Source of the DNA: Methylobacterium sp. 17Sr1-1
Lineage (GTDB): Bacteria; Pseudomonadota; Alphaproteobacteria; Rhizobiales; Beijerinckiaceae
Direction: 5' to 3'
DNA: 64,000 nt
NCBI RefSeq assembly: GCF_003173775.1
Contig: NZ_CP029552.1
Span: forward strand, 273,001-337,000
Positions within the stretch are counted from its first letter, which is position 1, and the number at the start of each line of letters is the position of its first letter. This document shows positions 28,626 to 41,532 of the stretch, piece by piece. The position numbers and the translations under genes are program-made. The notes beneath the pieces are model-generated. The model did no database searches. It was given only the letters and a program-made list of their open reading frames with translations, and was not told the origin of the DNA.

Positions 28626-29303
28626 TCATGAGGAAGCCTCCGCGAGCCGGGTTGCCGCGTGGAGCAGGCGCAAGGCCGCGCAGGCGGCGCCGTAGCCGTT
28701 GTCGATGTTGACGACCGCGATGCCGGGGGCGCAGCTCGCCAGCACCGCGTCGAGGGCGGCGCGGCCTCCTTCGGCGACACCGTAGCCGACCGAGGTCGGC
28801 ACCGCGATCACCGCGCCGGCGACGAGGCCGCCGAGCACGCTCGGCAAGGCGGCGTCCATGCCGGCGGCGCAGATCACCACCGGATGGGCCCGGATCTCCT
28901 CGATCCGCCGGGTCAGCCGCCACAGGCCCGCGACGCCGACATCGGCGATGAGCGTCGTGGCGTGGCCCTGATAGGCGAGCGTGCGCTCGGCCTCGCGGGC
29001 CACCGGCACGTCCGAGGTGCCGGCCGCCACGATGGCGATGCGGGCAGGCCCCGCGACCCGCCGCGCCTCGCCGAAGAAGGCGGTGCGCGAGACCGGGCAG
29101 TAATCGAGCCGGTCCTTGTACCGAAGAGCCGCAAAGCGCTCCGGGTCGAGGCGGGTGACGAGGAAGCGCGCGCCCCGCTCGTCCGCCGCCGCCAGGATGG
29201 CGTCGATCTGCGCCGGCGACTTGCCGGCGGCGAACACCGCCTCTTCGAGGCCGATCCGCTCCGTGCGGGCGAAATCGAGGGTGAACTCGTCCTGGATGCT
29301 CAC
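28626..29303 (-). CDS. larB: LarB, nickel-pincer cofactor biosynthesis (carboxylase/hydrolase)
   Basis: 225 residues from GTG 29303, overlapping the larE stop by 4 bases (GTGA). AIR-carboxylase-like core: RIAIVAAGTSDVPVAREAERT near 100, then VVICAAGMDAALPSVLGGL and PTSVGYG. LarB carboxylates the pyridinium ring of nicotinate adenine dinucleotide and cleaves the phosphoanhydride, the first step of cofactor synthesis. An N-terminal domain of about 90 residues precedes the core as in the family. Confidence 0.93.
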   Translation of the reverse strand: MSIQDEFTLDFARTERIGLEEAVFAAGKSPAQIDAILAAADERGARFLVTRLDPERFAALRYKDRLDYCPVSRTAFFGEARRVAGPARIAIVAAGTSDVPVAREAERTLAYQGHATTLIADVGVAGLWRLTRRIEEIRAHPVVICAAGMDAALPSVLGGLVAGAVIAVPTSVGYGVAEGGRAALDAVLASCAPGIAVVNIDNGYGAACAALRLLHAATRLAEASS

Positions 29304-30127
29304 CGTGGCGGCCCTCCGGGTCGCAGACCTCCCGTCAGGAAGGCGCTGCCGGTGCGATAGGGCGCGAAGGAGACCGGCGCGTCCGAGAGCCGGGCCGGCG
29401 CGCACGCGGCGATGCGCCGGCCGAGATCGGCCTGCGCCCCCTCGGGCAGGCTGGCGAGGCTCTGGGGATCGAGCTCGACCACGATGCCGGCGGCGCGCAC
29501 CCGGCAGCGCACGGCGCGCTTGGCACCCGTCACCGTCAGATCCTCGCCGACCAGCCGCTCGACGGCGTGGATGAAGGCCAGGGTCTCGGGCTCGATGCGG
29601 ATGCCGGTCTCGACCCGGCTCGACAGGCAGGGCGCGGCGGGCAGCTCCGCCACGGCGCCGAGGCCGAGGTCGCGGGCGAGCGCCCGCACCATCGCCTTGC
29701 TGAACGACGCCTCGACGAAAGGATGGCGCACCCCGTGCTCGCGGGCGGCGTCGAGGCCGGGGCGGTACTCGCCGAGGTCGTCGAGGTTGGCGCCCGACAC
29801 GATCCGGCGGTCGGTCACCCGCCGGATCGCCCCGTAGAGGTTGGTCTTACAGAAGAAGCAGCGGTTGACCGGATTCTCCCGGTAGGCCGGGTCGGCGAAC
29901 TCGCCGGCCTCGATCACCCGGAGCCGCCAGCCCTCGCGGGCGGCTTCCGCCCGCACCCGCTCCGTCGCCTCGCCGGGCACCGCCGGCGAGACGGCGTGGA
30001 CCATCAGGGGCGGTTCGGCACTCGTGCGATGTGCGATCGTCGCCAGCGTCAGGCTGTCGACCCCGCCGCTCACCGCGACGGCGATCGGTCCGAGGCGCGA
30101 GATGACGGATTCGAGGGCCGCGCTCAT
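29300..30127 (-). CDS. larE: LarE, sulfur transferase for nickel-pincer cofactor
   Basis: 275 residues. PP-loop SGGVDS at 20-25 activates the substrate carboxylate with ATP. Cys90 and Cys93 (NRCFFCKTN) and Cys167 (PAAPCLSSR) could hold a [4Fe-4S] cluster, as in the cluster-type LarE enzymes that use an external sulfur source; the single-Cys type sacrifices only the Cys equivalent to 167. It overlaps larC by 4 bases at its start and larB by 4 at its end. Confidence 0.94.
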   Translation of the reverse strand: MSAALESVISRLGPIAVAVSGGVDSLTLATIAHRTSAEPPLMVHAVSPAVPGEATERVRAEAAREGWRLRVIEAGEFADPAYRENPVNRCFFCKTNLYGAIRRVTDRRIVSGANLDDLGEYRPGLDAAREHGVRHPFVEASFSKAMVRALARDLGLGAVAELPAAPCLSSRVETGIRIEPETLAFIHAVERLVGEDLTVTGAKRAVRCRVRAAGIVVELDPQSLASLPEGAQADLGRRIAACAPARLSDAPVSFAPYRTGSAFLTGGLRPGGPPR

Positions 30128-31413
30128 CGCTCGTCCTCCTGTGATCTAAGCGCCAGCCGCTCGGCCTCGCGACGCAGGGCCTGGCGGGCGGCATGGCCTT
30201 CTGTCGCCAGCGCGTCGTCGGCCTCGGCCTTGGCGGTGCGCCCGCCCGGCCGGTCGACGCTCTTCACCCGGACCGGCCGGCCCGCCACCTCGACCGTGTT
30301 GAGCCGCCGCGCGAGCGCCGCGCCCGAGACGGTGTGGTGGCGCAGGCCGATCGTGGTGGTCTCGCGGAAGCAGGCCTCGATCGCCTCCTCGATCGCGTCG
30401 GCCCGGGCCAGCGCCCGGACATGGGTCATCATCCGGCCCTTCTTGCCGAAGACCGGCATCTGCACGACGTCGAAGATCTTCGGGTGCGACCTCAAGCGGT
30501 CGAGTCCCATGGCGAGGTCTTCCGCCGACTGGTCGTCGACTTCGAACTCGATGATGCCGAGCTCGCGGTGGCCGGGCGATCCGGTCTCGCCCTGCTCCTC
30601 GAAGACGAGCACCCGCAGCACGTTGCTCAGGCCCGGCAGCACCTTGGTGCCGAAGCCGAGGCCGCTGCGCAGGAGCCGGCGCGGCCCGCTCTTCCGGGCC
30701 TGTTCGCCGCAGAGATGGCGCAGGATCGCCGCGCCGGTCGGGGTCACCCGCTCGCCCGGCACGCCGTCGTCGAGGGTGAGGAAGCCTTCGAGCAGGAGCG
30801 CGGTCGCCGGCGCCGGGACCGGCAGCGGCCCGTGCTGGGTGCGCACCCGGCCGGAGCCGAGCGGCAGGGCCGAGACGCTCCAGGCCGTGGCATGGATCGC
30901 GTCGATCAGGTGCGCCGCCGCCACGATGTCGGCGATCGAATCCCAGGCGCCGACCTCGTGGAACGCCACCTCCTCGACCGGGATGCCGTGCACCCGCGCC
31001 TCGGCCTGGGCCAGGTGCCCGAAGATCGCGAGCGCGTGGGCGAGCACGGCCGGGGCCAGCCCGCAGGATTCGAGGTCGCGGCGGATGCCGGACCAGTGCC
31101 GGTGCGCGTGCCCGCCGCCGTGATGGTGATGGCCGTGATCGTGAGGGTGGTGGTGATCGCTATGGTGATGGTGATGAGGGGCGTGCGCGTCCGCCGGCCG
31201 GTCCGGCGCCTCGCCCTCGGGGCCGGTGACGGCGAAGCGCCGGCCCTGCAGCACGCCGTCGCCGTGGGCGAGGAGGGCGCAGGTCGTGCGGCCGCGGCTC
31301 GCCCGCGCCACGCTCTCGCGCACGCCCGCCTCGTGCTCCGGAAAGGCGTCGAGGAGCGCCGCCACGACCATGTCGCCGGCGACGCCGCCGACGGCGTCGA
31401 GATGAATCTGCAT
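30124..31413 (-). CDS. larC: LarC, nickel insertase (cyclometallase) for nickel-pincer cofactor
   Basis: 429 residues from ATG 31413 ([20 protein letters not shown]). It inserts nickel into the pincer nucleotide using CTP. A very His-rich loop lies near residues 78-106 and probably stores or passes nickel. The C-terminal half ([20 protein letters not shown], then [12 protein letters not shown]) is the LarC2 part. Unlike the Lactobacillus gene, which needs a programmed frameshift, the whole protein is one frame. First gene of the operon. Confidence 0.95.
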   Translation of the reverse strand: MQIHLDAVGGVAGDMVVAALLDAFPEHEAGVRESVARASRGRTTCALLAHGDGVLQGRRFAVTGPEGEAPDRPADAHAPHHHHHSDHHHPHDHGHHHHGGGHAHRHWSGIRRDLESCGLAPAVLAHALAIFGHLAQAEARVHGIPVEEVAFHEVGAWDSIADIVAAAHLIDAIHATAWSVSALPLGSGRVRTQHGPLPVPAPATALLLEGFLTLDDGVPGERVTPTGAAILRHLCGEQARKSGPRRLLRSGLGFGTKVLPGLSNVLRVLVFEEQGETGSPGHRELGIIEFEVDDQSAEDLAMGLDRLRSHPKIFDVVQMPVFGKKGRMMTHVRALARADAIEEAIEACFRETTTIGLRHHTVSGAALARRLNTVEVAGRPVRVKSVDRPGGRTAKAEADDALATEGHAARQALRREAERLALRSQEDER

Positions 31414-31627
31414 CGGGTCCTTCGCCCCGGTCTTGGATCTCATACCGGTCGGGGGCACATCGGCCCGCAGGAGCCCGCGGCAAGCGGCGGCCCCTCGGGA
31501 CAGACCGTCGCAGCGGGGACGGGACGGATTTTTTCTCCCCGCCCCGGTGGATCGCCCCCGCCCGCCGGGGCATAAGCCCGGCCAAACATCCCTTCCAAAA
31601 CATCCCTTCAAGGAGAGGACGCGACCC

Positions 31628-33211
31628 ATGCCCATCACCGGAGAGAACCTGATCGGCGCCGCCGCCCGCAGGGGCGAGGGCGAGAGCTTCCGGGCCGTCG
31701 AGGCCGCCACCGGCAACCCCCTGGAGCCGGCCTTCGCCTCGGCGACCCCGGCCGACGTCGAGCGGGCCTGCGCGCTCGCCGCCGAGGCCTTCGACGCCTA
31801 CCGCGAGACCTCGCTCGAGGACCGCGCCCGCTTCCTCGAGGCGGTGGCCGATGCGATCGTGGCGATCGGCGACGAGCTGATCGTGCGCTGCATGGCCGAG
31901 AGCGGCCTGCCGCGGGCCCGCCTCGAGGGCGAGCGCGGCCGCACGATCGGCCAGCTCAAGATGTTCGCCGGCGTGGTCCGCGACGGCGGCTTTCTGGAGG
32001 CCCGGGTCGATCCGGCGCAACCCGAGCGCAAGCCCCTGCCGCGCCCCGACCTGCGCCTGCGCCAGATCGCCGTCGGCCCGGTCGCGGTGTTCGGCGCGTC
32101 GAACTTCCCGCTTGCCTTCTCGGTCGCGGGCGGCGACACCGCCGCGGCGCTCGCCGCCGGCTGCCCGGTGGTGGCGAAGGCCCACCCGGCCCATCCCGGC
32201 ACCTCGGAGCTGGTCGGCCGCGCGGTGCAGGCGGCGGTGAAGCAATGCGGCCTGCCGGAGGGCGTGTTCTCGCTCCTGATGGATTCCGGCATCGCCGTCG
32301 GCCAGGCGCTGGTCGCCGATCCGCGCATCGCGGCCGTCGGCTTCACCGGCTCGCGCCGCGGCGGCGTCGCGCTGATGCAGGCGGCGGCCTCGCGCCCCGT
32401 CCCGATCCCGGTCTACGCCGAGATGAGCAGCATCAACCCGGTCGTCCTGCTGCCGGCGGCGCTTGAGGCGCGGGGCCGCGACATCGGCCGCGCCTTCGTC
32501 GGCTCGCTCACCCTCGGCTCGGGCCAGTTCTGCACCAATCCGGGCCTGATCCTGGCGGTGAAGGGCGCGGGCCTCGACGGCTTCCTGGAGGCGGCCTCCG
32601 CCGCCCTTACGGAGACCCAGGCCGCCACGATGCTGACGCCCGGCATCCACAAGGCCTACTGCGCCGGCGTCGCGGCGCTCGAAGCCAACCCGGCCGTGAC
32701 CACCCTGGCGCGCGGCCTCGCCGGCGGCACGCATCAGGGCCAGGCGGCGCTCTTCTCGACCACGGCGCAGGCGTTCCTCTCCGATCACACCCTCGCCGAG
32801 GAGGTGTTCGGCGCCGCCTCGCTGGTGGTGCGCTGCCCCGACCTCGCGACGATCCGCGCGGTGCTGGAGCGGCTGGAGGGCCAGCTGACGGCGGCCGTCC
32901 ATCTCGACGAGGCCGATTTTGAGGCCGCCCGGGCGCTGCTGCCGGTGCTGGAGCGCCGGGTCGGCCGCATCCTGGTCAACGGCTTCGGCACCGGCGTCGA
33001 GGTCGGCCACGCCATGGTGCATGGCGGCCCCTATCCGGCGACTTCGGACGGCCGCACCACCTCGGTCGGCAGCCTGGCGATCCACCGCTTCCTGCGCCCG
33101 GTGAGCTACCAGGATCTGCCCGAGGCCCTGCTGCCGGCCGCCCTGAAGGACGGCAACCCGCTCAAGCTGTGGCGGCGGCAGGACGGCAAGCTCGCGGCGC
33201 CCGAAGCCTGA
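31628..33211 (+). CDS. Alpha-ketoglutarate semialdehyde dehydrogenase (2,5-dioxovalerate dehydrogenase)
   Basis: 527 residues from ATG 31628, with an AGGAGAG ribosome site. Aldehyde dehydrogenase fold of the KGSADH branch: [20 protein letters not shown] near 155, the catalytic Glu in AEMSSINPV and Cys in [10 protein letters not shown] near 302, and the C-terminal [15 protein letters not shown]. It oxidises 2,5-dioxopentanoate to 2-oxoglutarate in sugar acid or hydroxyproline breakdown. It is divergent from larC. Confidence 0.92.
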   Translation: MPITGENLIGAAARRGEGESFRAVEAATGNPLEPAFASATPADVERACALAAEAFDAYRETSLEDRARFLEAVADAIVAIGDELIVRCMAESGLPRARLEGERGRTIGQLKMFAGVVRDGGFLEARVDPAQPERKPLPRPDLRLRQIAVGPVAVFGASNFPLAFSVAGGDTAAALAAGCPVVAKAHPAHPGTSELVGRAVQAAVKQCGLPEGVFSLLMDSGIAVGQALVADPRIAAVGFTGSRRGGVALMQAAASRPVPIPVYAEMSSINPVVLLPAALEARGRDIGRAFVGSLTLGSGQFCTNPGLILAVKGAGLDGFLEAASAALTETQAATMLTPGIHKAYCAGVAALEANPAVTTLARGLAGGTHQGQAALFSTTAQAFLSDHTLAEEVFGAASLVVRCPDLATIRAVLERLEGQLTAAVHLDEADFEAARALLPVLERRVGRILVNGFGTGVEVGHAMVHGGPYPATSDGRTTSVGSLAIHRFLRPVSYQDLPEALLPAALKDGNPLKLWRRQDGKLAAPEA

Positions 33212-33327
33212 TCGTCCCGGCGCCTGAGAGCTGTAGACGTCCGCGGGAGGCCCTACGGCCTCCCGCATCCGGCAGGAACCTGCCCCGGGTATCCTCGTTG
33301 ATCGCCGCACCACGTGAGGAGCGCGCG

Positions 33328-33561
33328 ATGATCGATCTCAGCAGCATCAAGGAGCACATGCCGGTCGTCGGCTCCGACGGCGGGCATGTCGGCACGATCG
33401 ATCACCTCGACGGCCAGCGGATCAAGCTGACCAAGACCGACCCGGCGGCCGGCGGCCACCATCACTTCATCCACGTCGATTCCATCGCCGCCGTCGCGGG
33501 TGGAGAGGTGCGCCTCAACCGCACCACCGCCGAAGCGAAGGACGAGTGGGCGACGGCCTGA
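33328..33561 (+). CDS. DUF2171 family protein
   Basis: 77 residues from ATG 33328. PRC-barrel-like small protein with HMPVVGSDGGHVGTIDHLDG and HHHFIHVDSI, the known DUF2171 pattern. Function unknown. Single gene; the start has a GTGAGGAG ribosome site 9 bases upstream. Confidence 0.85.
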   Translation: MIDLSSIKEHMPVVGSDGGHVGTIDHLDGQRIKLTKTDPAAGGHHHFIHVDSIAAVAGGEVRLNRTTAEAKDEWATA

Positions 33562-33649
33562 CCACGCCCGGGCAGCACCTTTCGGCGGTAGACCGAGGGA
33601 GGATGCAACCGGAAGCGCGGGACTTGAGTTAGGTTAACAATCCTGGACG

Positions 33650-33680
33650 AAAAAAGGGCCGCCCCTTGAGAAGGCGGCCC
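33650..33680 (-). terminator. Intrinsic terminator on the minus strand
   Basis: GGGCCGCC at 33656-33663 and GGCGGCCC at 33673-33680 form a perfect 8-base stem with a 9-base loop. On the minus strand the stem is followed by six T (33655-33650). It has no plus-strand T tract. Confidence 0.85.
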
Positions 33681-33800
33681 GAGTCTAGGGAGGAAACGCC
33701 CGAGGAGGGCGCGAGCAGCGCAGCGGCATCGCCACCGCCCTGCACAGGACAAACCCGGTCCGCTGCCGCGTGGTTCCCGGGCGGGAACTGATACCAAGGT
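33650..33800 (-). ncRNA. Candidate minus-strand small RNA with anti-Shine-Dalgarno loops
   Basis: No minus-strand gene lies between here and 42034, yet a strong minus-strand terminator ends at 33650. Reading the minus strand downward one finds a GTTCCCG/CGGGAAC hairpin (33773-33788), a long-range pairing GCAGCGG with CCGCTGC (33720-33766), a CGCCC-UCCUC-GGGCG hairpin (33697-33711), an unpaired UUUCCUCCCUAGACU stretch and the terminator. Exposed CCUCC sequences are typical of Rhizobiales small RNAs that bind ribosome sites. The 5' end is not defined; no promoter recognised. Confidence 0.5.
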
Positions 33801-33993
33801 CCGCTCCGGCGGGCCTTCTTTTTGCCGGGATCGACGCGGCGGCATTCCGCGACGGGCCGACGTGGATTCCGGCCGCCTCCCGCGCTCCCGCTTGTTATCG
33901 CTTGACCAGACTGGCCCTGGTACGGATCGTGCCTCGCACCGGCCTGCGCCCGACCGCCCCGGTCCGGGGCAGCCAAGGGTGGAAGCGAGCACC

Positions 33994-35217
33994 ATGCGGG
34001 CGATCGACACGCAGGCTTTTCTCAAGGATCTCCACGACCTGCGCGCCATCGGCCGCTTCCGCACCGGCGTGCACCGCCCGACCTACTCCCCCCAGGACAT
34101 GGAATCCCGGCGCTGGCTGATGCGGCGCCTGGAGGAGTGTGGGCTCGATCCCTCCATCGACGGCGTCGGCACGGTCCTCGGGCGCCATCGGGGCGAGGGC
34201 CCGCACCTCCTCGTCGGCAGCCACATCGAGAGTCAGAACGAGGCGGGCTGGCTCGACGGGGCGCTCGGCGTGGTGGCGGGCCTCGCGCTTGCCCGGGCCG
34301 GGCTGCCGGTCGACGTCGTCGCCTTCGCCGACGAGGAGGGGCATTTCGACGTCGGCTTCCTCGGCAGCCGCTCCGCCATCGGCGAGGTCACCGAGGCCGA
34401 GATCGACGGCAGCCGCAACCGCACCGACGGCACCCCGTTGCGCGAGGCGCTCCAGGCCGCCGGCCTCGCCGGCCTGCCGCGGATGCAACTGGAGGCGGGG
34501 CGCTACCGCGGCTTCCTGGAGATGCATATCGAGCAGGGCACGCAGCTCGAATCGACGGGTTTGCGCCTCGGCGTCGTCACCGGCATCGTGGCGATCTGGC
34601 AGTGGCGGATCGTGATCGAGGGCGCGCAGGACCATGCCGGCGGTACCACCATGGCGGAGCGCCGCGACGCCGGCCTGACCGCCGTGCGCCTGCTCGCCGC
34701 CATCGACGAGGCCTTCCCGCGGGTCTGCGGCGAGCGCAGCACCTGGACCACCGGCCGCATCACCCTCGATCCCGGCGCGCCGAGCATCATCCCGGGACGG
34801 GCCGAGATCCTGTTCCAGTTCCGCGACGTGTCGATGCCGGTACTGGAGCGGATGGAGGCGACCCTGCGGGCGCTGATCCGCGAGAGCAACCGGCGCGAGC
34901 GCTGCACCGCGACCCTCGAGGAGATCTCCCGCAACAGCCCGGCCCTGTGCGATCCCGGCCTGATGGGGGCCTTGTCGGAGGCGGCCGGGGCCCTGTGCCC
35001 CGGCGGCTGGCAGACGATGCCCTCGGGCGCCGGCCACGATGCCCAGAACGTCGCCAAGGTGATGCCCGCCGCGATGCTGTTCGTCCCCTCGATCGGCGGC
35101 ATCAGCCACCATTGGTCCGAGGACACCAAGGAGGAGGACCTGGCGCTCGGCGTACAGGTGCTGGGGGCGGCGGCCGAGCGGGTGCTGGCGGGCGGGAAGA
35201 CCCTGGCCGTCGAGTAA
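33994..35217 (+). CDS. M20-family N-carbamoyl amidase (hydantoinase/carbamoylase, allantoate amidohydrolase type)
   Basis: 407 residues from ATG 33994. Zinc ligands and core motifs: GSHIESQ near 78, DGALGVVAG, FADEEG near 115, EMHIEQG near 173, and ISHHWSE near 369. It cleaves carbamoyl or ureido groups such as N-carbamoyl amino acids, allantoate or ureidoglycine. AllA at 55827 gives weak support for a ureide role. A CTTGAC box at 33900 may be part of its promoter. The glutathione peroxidase gene follows after 14 bases. Confidence 0.88.
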   Translation: MRAIDTQAFLKDLHDLRAIGRFRTGVHRPTYSPQDMESRRWLMRRLEECGLDPSIDGVGTVLGRHRGEGPHLLVGSHIESQNEAGWLDGALGVVAGLALARAGLPVDVVAFADEEGHFDVGFLGSRSAIGEVTEAEIDGSRNRTDGTPLREALQAAGLAGLPRMQLEAGRYRGFLEMHIEQGTQLESTGLRLGVVTGIVAIWQWRIVIEGAQDHAGGTTMAERRDAGLTAVRLLAAIDEAFPRVCGERSTWTTGRITLDPGAPSIIPGRAEILFQFRDVSMPVLERMEATLRALIRESNRRERCTATLEEISRNSPALCDPGLMGALSEAAGALCPGGWQTMPSGAGHDAQNVAKVMPAAMLFVPSIGGISHHWSEDTKEEDLALGVQVLGAAAERVLAGGKTLAVE

Positions 35218-35231
35218 GGCATAACGGGCCG

Positions 35232-35723
35232 ATGAGCACGGTCCACGATTTCGCCCCCGCCGCTCCCGACGGCACGCCCCACCCGCTGGCGCAGTACCGC
35301 GGCAAGGTGCTGCTCGTCGTCAACACCGCCTCGGCCTGCGGCTTCACCCCGCACTATGCCGGGCTGGAAGCTCTGTGGCGCCGCCACCGCGAGGCCGGCC
35401 TCGTGGTCTTGGGGTTTCCCTGCAACCAGTTCGGCGCCCAGGAGCCGGGCGATGCCGAGGAGATCGCCCGGTTCTGCACGCTCAACTACGACGTCAGCTT
35501 CCCGCTCCTGGCCAAGGTCGAGGTGAACGGGGCGAGGGCCGAGCCGCTCTTCGAGCACCTCAAGGAAGCCCGGCCGGGGCTGCTCGGCACCCGGGCGATC
35601 AAGTGGAACTTCACCAAGTTCCTGGTCGGCCGCGACGGGCGGGTGATCGCGCGCTTCGCCCCGCGGGTGAAGCCGGAGGCGCTGGAAGCGGCGGTGGTGA
35701 AGGCGCTGGCGGAAGCGGTGTGA
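35232..35723 (+). CDS. Glutathione peroxidase (Cys type)
   Basis: 163 residues. The peroxidatic Cys is in NTASACGFT near residue 37, then the Gln in FPCNQFGAQEPG near 71 and Trp-Asn in KWNFTKFLV near 129 complete the tetrad. The residue before the Cys is Ala instead of the usual Lys. Reduces hydroperoxides, often with thioredoxin in bacteria. Probably cotranscribed with the upstream amidase. Confidence 0.92.
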   Translation: MSTVHDFAPAAPDGTPHPLAQYRGKVLLVVNTASACGFTPHYAGLEALWRRHREAGLVVLGFPCNQFGAQEPGDAEEIARFCTLNYDVSFPLLAKVEVNGARAEPLFEHLKEARPGLLGTRAIKWNFTKFLVGRDGRVIARFAPRVKPEALEAAVVKALAEAV

Positions 35724-35798
35724 GGCCATCATCCGGCCAAAATGGCCGAGCTAGTCCTCACGCGTGACGACAGCCCGTCGCGCGTTGGAAGTCCACCC

Positions 35799-36503
35799 AT
35801 GTCGCTCTCCCGCCGCACCCTCCTCGCCGCCTCCCTGGCGACGCTTCCCGCCCTGGCCTCCGGCAAGGTCCTGGCGCAGGCCGAGGGCCAGTGGCGCGCG
35901 GTGACCGGCGACAACGGCCAGCCGATCCCCAACACCCGCCTGCCGGGCGAACTCGCCTCGGAGATCGGCCGCCTGCGCGGCGTGACCTGGCTCGGGCCGC
36001 GGGAGGCCTCGGTCACGCTCTACGAGTTCTTCGACTATAATTGCCCGTGGTGCCGGGCGGCGGCGCGCGACCTCGACGACCTCGTCAAGGCCAACCCGGA
36101 CCTGCGCATCGGGCTCGTCAACAACCCGATCCTGTCGGTGCAGTCGGCTCAGGCCGCCAAGGTGGCGCTGGCCGTGCAGCGCGCCGGCGGCTCGGCGGCA
36201 ACCGCCAAGCTCTACGCCGCGCTGCTGGGCCCCGGCACCACCGGGCGCAACGACGGCCCCCGGGCGCTGGAGGCGGCTTCGCGGCTCGGCCACGACCGGG
36301 CGGCCATCGAGCAGGCGGCCGATTCCGACGAGGTGCGCGAGGCGCTCAAACAGCAGATGAGCCTCGCGGCCAATCTCGGCCTGCACGCCACCCCGTCCTA
36401 CGTCGTCGGGACCTCGGCGCTGCTCGGCTATCCGGGCCCGAAGAGCCTCGCCCGGGTGCTCTCGAACGTCGCCGAGTGCGACGAGATCGCCTGCGCGAGC
36501 TGA
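35799..36503 (+). CDS. DsbA-family periplasmic thiol oxidoreductase
   Basis: 234 residues from ATG 35799, giving a twin-arginine-like signal MSLSRRTLLAASLATLPALA ending at KVLAQA. The thioredoxin-fold active site is CPWC in FFDYNCPWCRAAARDL near residue 86, and the cis-Pro region is ATPSYVVGTSALLGYPGP. An N-terminal domain of about 60 residues precedes it, as in the Com1/BdbD-like group. It makes or isomerises disulfides in the periplasm. Confidence 0.9.
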   Translation: MSLSRRTLLAASLATLPALASGKVLAQAEGQWRAVTGDNGQPIPNTRLPGELASEIGRLRGVTWLGPREASVTLYEFFDYNCPWCRAAARDLDDLVKANPDLRIGLVNNPILSVQSAQAAKVALAVQRAGGSAATAKLYAALLGPGTTGRNDGPRALEAASRLGHDRAAIEQAADSDEVREALKQQMSLAANLGLHATPSYVVGTSALLGYPGPKSLARVLSNVAECDEIACAS

Positions 36504-36875
36504 GATCCGTCCGACCCGCGAAATTATTCGGAAACCCTGCCGAAACCTCCGCGGCTCGGCCGCCACGGAGGCGGGCCCGCGCCCCGGCACGTCCGAAAAG
36601 CGCAATCCGACCATCGTCGAAGCGCCGCCCCGTTGACGCAACCGCGAGGCACCGGATGGGTTTAAGCCCACGGCCCGCCTCGCGATTGGCGCGCCTCTGC
36701 TCGCCTTGCGCCCCTTAAAAACCCATGCTAGGCCGGCGCCGCGCCGGGGGAGGGGGCATTCTTCTCGCGCCGGAGCCTTTCCCATCATCGACGGGCCGCG
36801 CGCCGCCGCCGCTCCACTCCAGACCGGTGCGATCCGGCCGGACCCGTCGGGCCAGGACATGAAGAGAGAGCGCTG
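36504..36875. promoter_or_regulatory. Leader and candidate promoter of the ATP synthase operon
   Basis: A 372-base gap before atpH. A TTGCGC at 36706-36711 followed after 17 bases by TAGGCC at 36729 is a possible promoter; the GC-rich stretch GGCCGGCGCCGCGCCGGGG after it would give a structured leader. GAAGAGAGAG just before the atpH GTG is the likely ribosome site. No gene visible. Confidence 0.4.
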
Positions 36876-37448
36876 GTGGCTCAGAACGCATCGGAATCGG
36901 GTTCTCCCCTGGCGGGCGTCGCCGGGCGGTACGCCTCGGCGTTGTTCGAGCTCGCTCGCGAGGAGCGGGCCGTCGACGCGGTGGCCGAGGGGCTCGACCG
37001 GTTCGACGCCCTGCTGACCGAGAGCGCCGACCTGCGGCGCCTCGTGCGCAGCCCGGCCTTCTCGGCCGAGGACCAGGTCAAGGCGATCGAGGCCGTGCTG
37101 GCCAAGGCCGGCATCCAGGGGCTGGCCGCCAACTTCATCCGCCTCTCGGCCGCCAACCGCCGCCTCTTCGCGCTGCCGGACATGATCCGCGCCTATCGCG
37201 AGCTGGTGCGCGAGTCGAAGGGCATCGTGCGCGCCGAGGTGCGGCTCGCCGAAAAGCCCTCCGACGCGGTCCTCCAGGACATCAAGGCGTCGCTGAAGGA
37301 CGTCGCGAAGGCCGAGGTCGACCTCGATCTCCGCATCGATCCGAGCCTGATCGGCGGCATCGTCGTCAAGCTCGGCAGCCGCATGGTCGACGCCTCGTTG
37401 CGCACCAAGCTCAACAGCATTCGCCTGGCGATGCAGGGCGCCCGCTAA
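36876..37448 (+). CDS. atpH: ATP synthase F1 subunit delta
   Basis: 190 residues from GTG 36876. Family features: SPLAGVAGRYASALFELAREE at the start, ANFIRLSAANRRLFALPDMI in the middle and DPSLIGGIVVKLGSRMVDASLR near the end. It ties the catalytic head to the stator stalk. First gene of atpHAGDC; the Fo genes are encoded elsewhere, the usual alphaproteobacterial arrangement. Confidence 0.96.
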   Translation: MAQNASESGSPLAGVAGRYASALFELAREERAVDAVAEGLDRFDALLTESADLRRLVRSPAFSAEDQVKAIEAVLAKAGIQGLAANFIRLSAANRRLFALPDMIRAYRELVRESKGIVRAEVRLAEKPSDAVLQDIKASLKDVAKAEVDLDLRIDPSLIGGIVVKLGSRMVDASLRTKLNSIRLAMQGAR

Positions 37449-37511
37449 GGGCCCCGCACCCGCCACTTCCAGAACACCGCCCGACACGCGAAAAAACGAG
37501 GGAAGGTCCAG

Positions 37512-39041
<1,530 letters not shown>

Positions 39042-39071
39042 GCCTCCGGCTCGACACCAAAGGACCCTCCG

Positions 39072-41442
<2,371 letters not shown>

Positions 41443-41459
41443 TCGGCAGCGACATTGTG

Positions 41460-41485
41460 GGCCCGGCCGCGAGGCCGGGCCTTTT
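41460..41485 (+). terminator. Terminator-like hairpin between atpD and atpC
   Basis: GGCCCGGCC (41460-41468), loop GCGA, GGCCGGGCC (41473-41481) and then TTTT. The 9-base stem is perfect. It lies 18 bases after the atpD stop and 48 before atpC, so it probably reduces atpC transcription instead of ending the operon. Confidence 0.75.
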
Positions 41486-41532
41486 CGCGCAAATCCTGTC
41501 GCGCCTGACGAAACCGGAAACGACCTGACCCC

